A DNA stretch of 64,000 bases from Cryptomeria japonica (lineage: Eukaryota; Streptophyta; Pinopsida; Cupressales; Cupressaceae), in NCBI RefSeq assembly GCF_030272615.1, contig NC_081415.1:416792757-416856756 (forward strand). The letters are read 5' to 3'. The stretch's first letter is position 1, and every line of letters starts with the position of its first letter. Under the pieces are notes generated by a model that was given only the letters and a program-made list of their open reading frames with translations, ran no database searches and was not told the DNA's origin. Shown here in pieces: positions 34,850 to 45,089 of the stretch. The translations under genes were made by a program, and so were the position numbers.

Positions 34850-35288
34850 TCAAGGTTGGTCTAATGTCATTTTCCATACTCAATGTAATTTTGTCATCCA
34901 ATTTTTTTTGACTTCATCCATGGTGCGAATTGAGAAAAGCTATGGTATATGGGTGGTGGCTCATGAGGGGTCTTGCATTCATGTGGGTGAGATTGATAAT
35001 TCTAAAAATTATATGATGTCTTTTAGTTCTCTATCACCCATTTTCCCAGTCTTCTTTTTCTAGGAGCTGACATTCATTGTAACTATCAAATGTGGTTTTC
35101 ATTAGCCAATGATATACTTGTATATACTTGTGGCATTATGAAGGCACTGGCTATCTAGCCACATAAATCGTTAAACTATGATTCTCATACATCTATGCTC
35201 ATGCCTACCACTGTACATGCTTCCATCCTTCTGTTGTGGAATTGTAGATAGTTCGGGCCTATTTAATGTTTAATTTTTTTTAATAGTT

Positions 35289-35329
<41 letters not shown>

Positions 35330-35784
35330 TTGGCTTTGTTATGTTTTATATATTTTTATTATTATATTTGTAAAATTAATTTTAATTTTTTTAATTAATT
35401 TTAATAATAATAATATTATAACATATATAGTATATAATTAAGTGATTTTAAGGTATATATTATATAAAAAAATTAATAATGGAATAGATATCAAACAAGT
35501 TTGCACCCTTTTCTAAGATATTAACTTAGCAACCTTGTGATACATGGGAACATTCTCAGGTTGTTGGTAACATGTAGTAAGAATGAACCTCTAGAGTAAG
35601 TTGGCTCTTAAGGATACTTCACTTAAACTAACTGAACTAATGCTTTCTACAGAGAAAACGGTAAGGAAGAATCATGAAAATGAAACACTAATTCCTAAAG
35701 GTGATGCACCAAAATGATGATTTGAAACTTGCACAATAGACTAACACACAATTTAACTAGTAACAAAAAAAATTTCTGCACAAC
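34850..35784. other. No gene recognised, AT-rich
   Basis: It contains the (TA)n microsatellite near 35300 and AT-rich sequence to its right. A reading LLWNCR near 35240 recalls an L1 ORF2 opening, but nothing follows it to support a call. Confidence 0.4.
35296..35326. repeat. (TA)n microsatellite
   Basis: About 15 uninterrupted TA dinucleotides. Confidence 0.95.
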
Positions 35785-37590
35785 TCACTTTTCAAGTGGT
35801 TCATATTCAATACCCAATTTATCCATGATTTGCTTAGGCATTATTGAGCTACCAGCACCTAAGTCAATCATGCAATTATGGACTAGGTGGTCCCCAATGA
35901 TCGGGGAAACATAGAATGGAGGTGGTTTCTTGTTTTTCTCTTGTTGTTCACTACTGGTTTGAGTGTCATTTGTAAGCACAACTTTAGATGTACTTTGGGG
36001 AGATTCATTGGACAAAGATAGGCTAGATAGAGTTGACTGTAAAAGTTCTTTTTGGCCAGGAATAACTAATGAATCCCACATAGGAATTGATACATTAATA
36101 TTCTTCATATGTTCCAAAATATTGAATGAGTGTGAGGTTACCTTAGGCTATCCTTTAGAAACAACAGACTCTTCTTGAGTTTTTAGCACTCGAGGTTGTC
36201 CAATACTTGGTAAGGGTTGATGTCTTGGTAGAATACAAATGTTTAACCCATCGGGTGGACCAAAAACTTGAGAGGTACATGCACCATTAGTCATAGCAGC
36301 CAGTCCTTGGTTCACCTTTGATACTTGATTTACTTGAAAAGTATCATTATCAGCTTGTTGTCCTAATTCTACAACCCTCTTCTTTCTTCTTGTGTTGTCT
36401 GCAATAGAAGAGCCCACTTGGTTCACACCACAAAATTATTCTCCTTGCCAATTTAGGAGAGTTGTTTCATTATGTTGCTCATCTTGTTGTTGAATAGGGG
36501 TTTCACTAGACACATTAGGCTGTGCATTTGAATTATTCTAGATCATTAAGGCCTGGTTAATCATCCCATTGGCACAAGTATTCTGGTTGTGGGGTTGATT
36601 ACATGGAAAGCACCCGTAATAGTCTTGAGCCAAATTGTTTTGAATGGGTGCAATTTCCTTTAAGGAACTAGCAACATTTGGGTTGTAAGCTTCATAAGGC
36701 CAAGGATTGAAGACTTGCCTTGGACCTTGATTATTTGGCTGATAAGGGGGCCTATTTGGTTGATTTTGTTGGTATGAAGTCTACTATAAAGGCCAGTAAG
36801 GCTTAAAACTTTGATTTTGCTACCTATTTAGGTTCACTATTTCATTACCAAAAGACTGTAACAATCCCTTAATCTCTTGTAACTCAGAAGATTGAGCCGG
36901 AGATGTATCTTTCTGGCTTTTGCACTAGGTATTAGATGTTGGCAATGCTAGTACAGTTGGAATAATAGCTATAGGAGGCACTTGTATTGGTGTTGGTGGC
37001 TGAATTGCTAGAAATATTGGCATAGGAGGTCTAGGGGCAATTTTACCAACCTATATAAGATTGTTCTTAGCTCTTATATCTATGGCACAAGCTTGTGGAA
37101 AAGAATTTCCTACCATAAATTGTACAATAACAAAAATATCACTATTCAAAGCTCTCAAATTGTATAGGAAAGCATGATTAGTAGTAGGCCTTACCGTTTG
37201 TGGAATCCTGTCCCATGTCCTCTAAAATCAATGGTTGAAATCTGACATAACCTCATGAGGTGCACTCTTTATTGTAGGCAGTTGCTCCACCAATGATAAA
37301 TAGTTTGAATTGACTTCAAAGAAATTGCACAACTGGTCACCCAATTGATTCTATGTTGCTATGGAATTGATGGGTAGACCTCTAAACCATTGCAATGCTT
37401 TCCCCTTGAAAGAGGTTGCAAGTAATCTGACTACAATGTTTTCTTCTATCACATGATGGACAACACATAGGTGTGCAACATCTTTTATATGCTAAGCTGG
37501 AGTAGTTTGGTCTTCACCAGTAAAATATGATAACATCTTTGGAGAAAATACAATAATATCATCATGTTGGGCCAAATTCAAGGATGCACA
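35785..37590 (-). pseudogene. Ty3/gypsy gag and protease remnant
   Basis: Minus-strand reading. The gag start is near 37590, with ALQWFRGLPINS near 37390. A Pro/Gln/Asn-rich linker is followed by a CCHC-like knuckle CFPCNQPHNQNTC near 36600. A retropepsin with MIDLGAGSSIMP near 35870 keeps the D-x-G-A active-site form. Many stops break the frame between 36430 and 37490. The pattern fits an Athila or Tat type gypsy element. RT should follow leftward but is absent, so the element was truncated near 35780. Confidence 0.7.
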
Positions 37591-38530
37591 CTCATGGGTA
37601 AGAAAGTGTAAAGAATGCACTTTGTTTATTGGGAAAGAAAAATTGGCAGCCTTGCCATTGCAGCCTATTCGGGTTGAACAACCCTTTATGAGGTGGGGAT
37701 TAGATTTTATTGGAGTTATAAACCTCCCATGTAGTGTTGGAAACAAGTGGGTATTAATAGCTACACATTACTTAAAAAAATGAACTAAAGTTGTAGCATT
37801 CAGAGAGGCCAATGAGATTGTTATTTTAAACTTTTATGAAGAGCTGGTTACCAGGTTTGGGGTCCCTGAATCTATTATTTTAGACAATGCTCTTCTTTTG
37901 TTGGTATAAGGATAGTTGACTGGGCTGTAAAGAATGGGATTCATCTGAATACCTCTTCCAATCAATGGCCAAGTAGAATCCACAAATAAGAACTTAATTA
38001 GAATCATCAAGAAGACATTTGAGGGTAACCAAAGAGGTTGGCATACTAAGCTGAAATCAGCCTTGTGGGCTGACAGGATTACTCCTAAAAGAGCTATAGG
38101 GCAGTCATCTTATATGCTGATTTATGGGAAGGAAGCAAGGCTCCCTATCTCACTTGAGTTACCAATGCTTGATTTAGCCAATCAGCTTGATATGATAGAG
38201 GAAGATCCTATGACAACAAGGTTAGCTTAGTTGGTTGAGCTAGAGGAAACTAGAAGTGAGGCCATGATAATGATAGAACAACACCACACATAGATGAAAT
38301 GGTCTTTTGACAAAATGTCATCCCCAAGAATTTTTTAAGAAGGTGACATAGTGCTGAAATGGGATGAGCTTAAAGATAGGCTTGAAAAGCACTCCAATTT
38401 TGATGCATTTTGAAGTGAGCCTTACATTATCACTAAATGTAAATAAAATTATTCCTTCCAATTATCCAGGCTAGATGGTGACATGGAGCTAATCCCATTC
38501 AATAGGATTCACCTCAAGCATTGCTTTTGA
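37591..38530 (+). pseudogene. Ty3/gypsy integrase remnant, opposite orientation
   Basis: Plus-strand reading. The end of the zinc-binding domain (KCKECTLF near 37607) is followed by the integrase core: FMRWGLDFIGVI near 37690, then ESIILDN near 37870, and INGQVESTNKNLI near 37970. These are the three DDE-type blocks. The C-terminal region ends LIPFNRIHLKH near 38525. There are several stops and at least one frameshift near 37900. It lies back to back with the gag on the other strand. Confidence 0.7.
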
Positions 38531-40759
38531 GGTATAATCTGAATTTGTACATGATTCAGTAGATCATGGATGTTAAATAAGTGTTGTAGATTAGATGCAA
38601 TTTTCACTTCCTCTAAGTGCTTTGTGCATAGTTAGTTGGTTTTGAGTTCAGTAGGTGAATAAGAAAGTGTTCTTTCTATTTCCCGCTTATAATTCAATTA
38701 GGAAGATATATGTCATTTATAATAGTGAGTTTGTTTGTTCACTATCACAAGCAATACATATCTATTAAATTGGACTATAAGAGATGAAAATAGTGTGATA
38801 ATGAGTTACAACAATACAAAAGAGTGTTTCTCAAGTTTTGTCAAGAAAGAATAACTCTGTACCCAATGGAAAAGTTCAGGCAACTGGTCTAGGATGCTTA
38901 GCAGGCAACGTGTCTAGGATGCTTAGCATGCAAGCATTTAGAAGACATTGCCAAAAATGTTACCTAATTTTGCTTTCAACTCAACCAAGTGGAGTTGGTA
39001 AAGTATTTGTAACTAAATAAAAAATATAAGAAAAATAAAAGGTACATGTCTGATTATGCTAGGTGCTTATACCGAAGATGTTATCAAATGAACAATAGCT
39101 TCAATGCAAGTGTTTACAAGAAAGAAGAGTATACAACTTTGCATAAAAAAATTGCTTTCTTTATTCATAAATATCAAAAGTATAGTGTTCCACACAAGCC
39201 ATGGGAGTAACTCATTTGATGCATCACAAAAGAAAACTATACATTTATGATAGAAAGCATATAAAAGGAGTAGGGATCATCATTGCCTAAATGACAAATC
39301 CTCAAGGCCAAGTTGTTGCATTATCTCATGCTCCTTCCTCTCTGCTATCCCAGACATATATGTAAGTCATGAGAGAAATAGGTGTTAGAGCTCAGGATGC
39401 CTAATCATTTCATATGTAATATCAACAAATGCATAGTTGCTTTCATAAGGCATTAAATCAGTTTACAAACATCACATATATCAGAAGAAAGCATAGAGCC
39501 ATCATCAATATCCATTGAGTTCTAAACTTCATTGTTTTATCTAACATGTTTGTTCACTATGCAGGTTTATGTATATTTTTATTGCTGATCATAATGCACT
39601 AATAATCACAGGCATCATAGCATGTGGAGTAAAATGGGCTCCCACAAGGGTTGAGCCCAACATGCCTGTAGTTGTATCGATTAGACATGAATCATTCATA
39701 ACAGTGAGTTAATTCTTACACTATTACAAACTAGTAGTATCAACTCAATACAATTACGATAAAGATGAAAAGGGAAGACTTAGTGTTTGAGTTAAAAAAG
39801 TCATTGAACTCAGAGCAAAAGAAATATAAACTCTCATTCATAGCCAATCAATCGTTATTTATTAGATGAGTTGAAGCACTTTTCAAATATCTAGGGCATT
39901 CATTATTATGATTTACATCTCATGGGTATGTAAGATCATAAGAGCATTGAGGAAAAGTTGTGCGAACAACCAATACCAAAGCACACAAAGTGGAAAGACA
40001 ATCTTGAGCTTGAAAGACAATCCCAGTTCAAAGCCCAATCACTGTATCCAAACGCAACAAGAGCAACGATATTTATGCCAAATAATATATAGTAAGAAAT
40101 TCTCTTTGGGCATTCATAGTAAACAACTATGCACAATCAAGGGAATTTACAAGACAATACAAGTCATAAACTAGAGTTGTGCAGATCTATTCACTGCTAA
40201 AAAGAGATCAAAACAATGTATAGGCATTGTAGCAACTAAAGACATTTGATTGAAAAAGCATAAGATATACACCCTTCATGATTTGAAAGACTAACAAATA
40301 GAAAATGGTTATAGTCATGAGGGATATTTCAGAAAAGACAGAGAGGTTAGATGTTCTGCCATGAAGAGGAAAGCCATAAGGTTAGAGCACTGTCAAGAAG
40401 ACAGTCCAAAGTAGTTGAAATACACAATCCAAGACCTATGAGTGAGCACAAAGATTTGTAACAATAACCTTTTTAAGAAGACTAAGTACAATCTAAGAAG
40501 AGAGTTCAAAGCCTCAATAGTGAGAGATGATCACCAGTCATAGAGTTTGAAGAGCATAACTTAACCATTCAAGCCTTTGGACAAGGATTAAGGCCAAAAT
40601 CTCATAAATAAGAGATAACATTAGATTGAGAGAAACAATATACAAGATGAGAAGATCACTGCCCTATGTACCCAAAGGTGGTTAGAGAGGATTCCATGAT
40701 TCACCAAGGAAAGAACAATGATCTAGATGAGTATAGATCAATCATTACATTGATAAGAT
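38531..40759. other. No gene recognised
   Basis: 2.2 kb without coding signs. Some of it may be the 3' untranslated region and LTR of the gypsy element with the integrase, but I could not find a second LTR copy. A short duplication (gtctaggatgcttagca) occurs twice near 38890-38930. Confidence 0.4.
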
Positions 40760-41145
40760 TGGTGGCATCAACAATGAAGGAAAACTGAGAGGGGGGGGGA
40801 TCAGTTTTCACCGGATTAAACAATTTTGAGCACAATATCAGATCTAATCAGTAACAACACGCATAACACCAATATTTTGACGTGGAAAACTTGTTTAAGG
40901 GAAAAATCACACTGGGAACCAACCCACAATAAGATGATTCTCTGTAGTAGTATGTGTAAATATTACAATGGGGAATGCACATGCATTCAGGCACACTTCC
41001 TAGAGCTCATTGCTCAAAATATAATGACTCGAAAGGCTGCAACCCTCAGGGAAGGTTCACTACCTTATAATAATATTTGGACTGCATTCCGATTTTGATG
41101 AACTAAAAGAATAGCATCTCCTAATGCCTGATGACAGTTCTGGTT
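40760..41145 (-). repeat. Copia 3' LTR, left part
   Basis: It starts TGGTGG and matches the solo LTR at 2982 from its first base. It is cut at aaact, the target duplication of the Tat element, and continues at 57389. Confidence 0.8.
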
Positions 41146-41150
41146 AAACT

Positions 41151-41943
41151 TGTATATGGTGAAAATGGATAGCAATAAACAACAATATTGAAAGACTAAA
41201 ATGGATTCAACCACCAAACCCTAGCCTAACAATGAACAAAGATCCACCATAACATATGAAGATAACCTAAGACAATGCAAATAACTCAAAATCACAAAGA
41301 TTATACCATCACATGTCCACTAGGGTTTTGATCTCCATTCTTCCTATCTCCATTGATCTTGTTTGATATGCTTGCTCTCAGATTTTTGTATGCACAAGAG
41401 CTCAATAAAGAATGGAATGTGTTTGCAAGTAGAATTGTAGTGTAGCCAAGTCCTCCAAAATCAGTCATTAGTCATTAGGGTGCTTCATTAGGGTTTGATA
41501 ATGAAGAAAGAATCTCCTTAAATAGAAGACACAATAAGAAATGGAGGGTTAATATTGAGAGGTGTAAAAAGAGAGGTCGGCTAGGATTAGAGGGTAGGTA
41601 TAAGAAATACCAAAATAATGAAAGAAGTAGGTAGTGTAGGAAATAAGAGATGAATGACATGTGTCATGTGTAGAAAAAGATAATGAATTAATTAAATAAA
41701 TAAAGATTTATTTAATAAATAGAAGAAGTAGGACAATTAAATAAATAAAATATTTATTTAATTTAGGAAAGGGATAATTTAAATAAATAAATGTATTTAT
41801 TTAAATGAGAAATAAGGCTAGAAGAGGATAAATGAATTAATTAAATAAATAAAGATTTATTTAATTAATAGAAGAATTAGGCTTAGATAATTAAATAAAT
41901 AAAATATTTATTTAATTAAACATGACAATTTTGAGTGTCTACA
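41151..41943 (-). repeat. 3' LTR of the Tat element
   Basis: 793 bp, 99.5 percent identical to the other LTR. It contains five AT palindromes between 41691 and 41917, which lie at the start of U3 in the sense of the element. Confidence 0.95.
41691..41917. repeat. Five consecutive AT-only palindromes in the LTR
   Basis: Near-perfect inverted repeats of about 29-34 bp with the shared core TTAAATAAATAAA and TTTATTTAA lie at 41691-41720, 41735-41764, 41777-41806, 41836-41869 and 41889-41917. The same five occur in the other LTR (57131-57357). Confidence 0.9.
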
Positions 41944-41958
41944 TTTTGCCCCTCTTTG
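41944..41958 (-). other. Polypurine tract of the Tat element
   Basis: The minus strand reads CAAAGAGGGGCAAAA right before the 3' LTR start TGTAGA. It overlaps the stem of the first hairpin at 41953-41990. Confidence 0.85.
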
Positions 41959-42091
41959 ATACAATGCGGCTTGTCGCGTTGTTTCAAAGAAGATAAGATG
42001 AACTGATACAGAGTTGCCCCAGAATAAGGAATTATATGCCCCCTCGAGAGATTGGATGAAAATGTCTGAAAAGATTGCAGACAATCTCTCG
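41953..42091. other. Two stem-loops next to the polypurine tract
   Basis: 41953-41968 pairs with 41975-41990 (14 of 16 positions, 6-base loop). 42045-42054 (CGAGAGATTG) pairs perfectly with 42082-42091 (CAATCTCTCG), with a 27-base loop. No coding signal is seen between the tract and the PMD promoter. Confidence 0.8.
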
Positions 42092-42190
42092 ATGAGAAAG
42101 ATGGGATAGAATGGGTTGAGCGAATAATGTGACAAAGTCACAGGATGAAGAATACTGACTCGGGAAATGAAGGCCAGGGCTAGGGTAGGC

Positions 42191-42199
42191 TATAAGATA
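42191..42199 (+). promoter_or_regulatory. Candidate TATA box of the antisense PMD gene
   Basis: TATAAGATA lies about 98 bp upstream of the ATG at 42289 in the direction of the PMD gene. The placement would give a 5' untranslated region of about 60-70 bases. The match is to the weak general consensus only. Confidence 0.4.
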
Positions 42200-42472
42200 G
42201 ACCACGGGCAAAAGACATCCTCATTGTCATCCACACCCATAGAAGAGCACAGTGCAGAGCGAGAAAAGAGCAGCAGCAGTCAGCAGCGATGACATTCGTC
42301 CATAGATTTGATCGTGTCCGCCGATTCCAGCGACCAGCCGATGCAGGAGAGCCGGTAAGTACCCGAAAACCTCCTCGTACTTTCACGCATTTCGAGTTTT
42401 GTCATAAATGCATGTTTAGGAGCAATAAATGCGCTAGGAATAGGATAGTTTAAAAGTGCAAAAACGCGCAAC

Positions 42473-42777
42473 CGCGTCTGTGTCAGCGCCAGGCGCGTCT
42501 GTGTCCAACAGGCGCGTCTGTGTCGGATCCAGGCGCGTCTAGGCCTGGAACCGCGTTTGTGTTGAATGCGGACGCGTTTGTGAAATGTAGCAGCGTCTGT
42601 GATTTTTAGTAGCGTTTATGTCATGTAGGGACGTCTGTGTTCCCTGGTCGCGTTTGTGTCTGGCATAGGCACGTTTGTGTTCAGAGAGCGCGTCTGTGTT
42701 TCAGAAGCGCGTTTATGCAGTCTATAAGCGCGTTTATGAGTTAAAAGCGCGTGTGTGTTGAAACAGTGCGTTTGTGT
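42473..42777 (+). repeat. Array of sixteen CGCGTCTGTGT-type motifs, about 20-bp period
   Basis: Motif starts: 42473, 42494, 42513, 42534, 42552, 42573, 42592, 42611, 42630, 42649, 42670, 42689, 42708, 42729, 42748, 42767. Spacing is 18-21 bp, mostly 19 or 21. The motif core is conserved and the spacers are not. The motif is in the direction of the PMD gene. Confidence 0.9.
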
Positions 42778-42905
42778 GTTTAAATGCACGGTTTTAGTCT
42801 TTTAGGTCAAATCGGCAGTTTTGTGATGAACATACGCTGTCGATTGGATAAGCTGCTGAGAGGATACACTCAAGCAGGTCCTCTAGGAAGATTAGGATAG
42901 ATCAA

Positions 42906-43103
42906 GGCACTTTGTGATGAACAGTGAGTACCAAGATAAAGTACTTTGTGATGAACAGGGAGTACTAAAATATGAGCAGCACTTTGTGATGAACAGGGAG
43001 TGCAAATGTGAGTAACACTTTGTGATGAACAGTGAGTGTCACTAGGGTAGATAGCCATATGCATTTAGATAGCGAGTAGCATTTTGTGATAAACAGTGAA
43101 TGC
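42906..43103 (+). repeat. Five hairpin repeats with compensatory stem changes
   Basis: Five copies of ACT-TTGTGATGAACAGKG-AGT lie at 42906-42932, 42940-42966, 42979-43003, 43015-43039 and 43079-43103. The bases just outside differ between copies but stay complementary within a copy: AGTACT/AGTACT, GCACT/AGTGC, ACACT/AGTGT, GCATT/AATGC. The first copy has one mismatch. Confidence 0.85.
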
Positions 43104-45089
43104 CACTATAACTGACATGATTGAGTTGCTTGACTGCAGGAGTATTTGCCGATGTTGGAGTCACGGGAGAGATTCCCGTCGACTTAGAGACTGCGACCAG
43201 AGTTGTCTATCCAGGACATGATTTCCATTGAGGAGATGGGTCTCACACATATGCTCTATGTGCCCGAGTTTCGGGCAAACATGGGGTTGCTGACTGCGTT
43301 GGCCGAGAGATGGCACTCAGAGACATGCACGTTTCACCTGCCGATAGGTGAGATGACAGTGACATTGGAGGATGTATACAGGATACTACATGTTCCCATT
43401 GATGGAGAGTTGATCCCCTATGATCGTGACGGTGACAGGGAGGCCTTGAGACGGGTTTTTCAGGATCCTGAGTTGGAGATGCGAGCAGGTCATGTAGCCT
43501 GGGACACCATGACTGCCACAGGATTAGCATTGCCGGCAGTTGTTGGGGGAGTCATCAGTGGATACTTGTGTCCAGACAGGGCCACACGAGGATTGGCAGT
43601 GGGCTGGGGAGGGGCCTTGGAGATGCTGATGGCAGAGCACACTAGGTATGCATGGGGGCCATGTGTCCTAGCACATTTGTATTATGAGCTGCATCAGTTT
43701 GTATACCATGGATCAGTGGGTTTGGGCTGCGGTGTGACTCTCTTGCAGGTGTGGGCCTATGAGCACCTTCCCATCACACGGCCGATTCACTTCAGAGGCA
43801 GAGGACAGGGACAGAGTTTTGTGCACCTATATGCCATGATTACATCCCAGCCTCGGATTGGGAGATTGGAGCACTGGAGGAGAGTCATTGATGACATTGA
43901 CATGGTGATCTGGAGGCCGTACCTGGGGTGCGAGGAGTGGGAGGACGACGCATTGGAGCTTCCCTACACCTTCCGGAGCAGGTACCTGATTGGGCGGACA
44001 CCCTATATATTAGAGAGACAGCTGGTGGACAGGGTATGCAGGCAGTATGGCAGGATTCAGAGGATGCCACGAGGCTCGGGCATGTATGCCCGTACGGTCA
44101 GAGATCAGGTGCAGTTTGGCCCACTGCTATCATATGATCAGGCAGTGATGCAGCTAGCGGAGATGATGCCGATGCCATGGGACATGTGGCCAGAGGTAGA
44201 TGATGCAGGGATGGACGCAGAGTACTCTGCGTACTGGGCAGAGCATCCATTTCCTAGATTGACAGATCCAGCAGAGCCAGTGGATGGAGAGGGTGGAGGA
44301 GAGGATGATGATGGAGGAGGGGATGGAGGTAGGGGCCGGCGGAGGCGGAGGGGAGTGGTGGGAGAGAGACGGGTAGCACCTCAGAGGGAGGGAGGACAGG
44401 AGAGAGCAGCTCCAGTGGTGAGAGGACGGGGTGGACTGCCCCTACAGGTGCCAGCAGCACAGGGTCCTAGAGAGGGACAGAGACAGGTGCAGCCAGAGGG
44501 ACAGAGATAGGTACAACCACAGGTACCTATACAGGCACAGGGACAGGTGCAGGCAGAGGCACAGGGACAGGCACCTGTAGAGGAGGAGCCCCAGGCAGGG
44601 ACGGAGAGCGGAGACTCTGAGGAGGATGAGGTGCTTAGGCTGCGGGAGATCTGCCAGGGCCAGGCAGATGAGATTGAGGATTTGGTTCGAGAGAGGAACC
44701 ACCTCAGGATCAGGGTCCGAGACACAGAGCGGGAGAGGGATCAGGCCATCCAGAGATACACCGAGGCCGAGACAGCTCTGAGGGCAGGTAGGCGGGCAGC
44801 AGAGGATGCAGGGGCAGGCTACGCATATGTTTTGCGAGTCGGAGAGGAGATCGCCTACTGGAGGGATCTATACTATGCAGCCGTGCCAGCAGATCAGCGG
44901 GCTAGGAGCTTTCATAGATCGTCGCACACAGCGACGGCTACGGGAGGGAGCCGCAGGAGACAGGCATCCAGCGGTGGGGTTATGGGGCCTCCACCACCAC
45001 CAGAGAGACAGGGGGATCCAGGGGCAGGTCCATCTACAGCTCAGACTCCGTCGAGGCGAGGCGGCTCCGAGGGAGGGAGTTCCTCATAG

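Larger units (their letters stand above)
42355..43139 (+). other. Inferred intron of the PMD gene
   Basis: The donor GTAAGT at 42355 and an acceptor after tgactgcag (43137-43139) or cgacttag (43185-43187) join exon 1 to the PMD frame in phase 0. The stretch is non-coding and consists mostly of the 20-bp motif array and the hairpin array. The splice sites are predicted by eye. Confidence 0.5.
42289..45089 (+). pseudogene. Plant-mobile-domain (PMD, MAIN-like) gene, antisense in the Tat element
   Basis: The protein has a PMD domain over about 250 residues (43250-44080), with LLTALAERWHSETCTFHLP, GEMTVTLEDVYRIL and HVPIDGELIPYD as family landmarks. An acidic Gly-rich and Arg-rich stretch and a Gln/Pro-rich linker follow. 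A coiled coil (about 44620-44790) and a Ser/Pro-rich tail end at 45087. PMD proteins are known in plant silencing factors and inside some gypsy elements and MULE transposons. A likely exon 1 (42289-42354, 22 codons) ends CCG/GTAAGT. The inferred intron ends at CAG 43137-43139 or at TAG 43185-43187, both in the same frame. An in-frame TAG at 44508 (one change from CAG) splits the last exon, so the copy may be dead. If unspliced, the first usable ATG is 43218. Confidence 0.7.

Noticed and set aside
42870..43064. Minus-strand frame with repeated CSSQS peptides
   Set aside because: It is the translation of the hairpin array; the repeat makes it look protein-like, but there is no other support.
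42890..43110. CRISPR-like array
   Set aside because: Repeats are short, imperfect and hairpin-forming, the spacing is irregular, and the setting is a plant retrotransposon.
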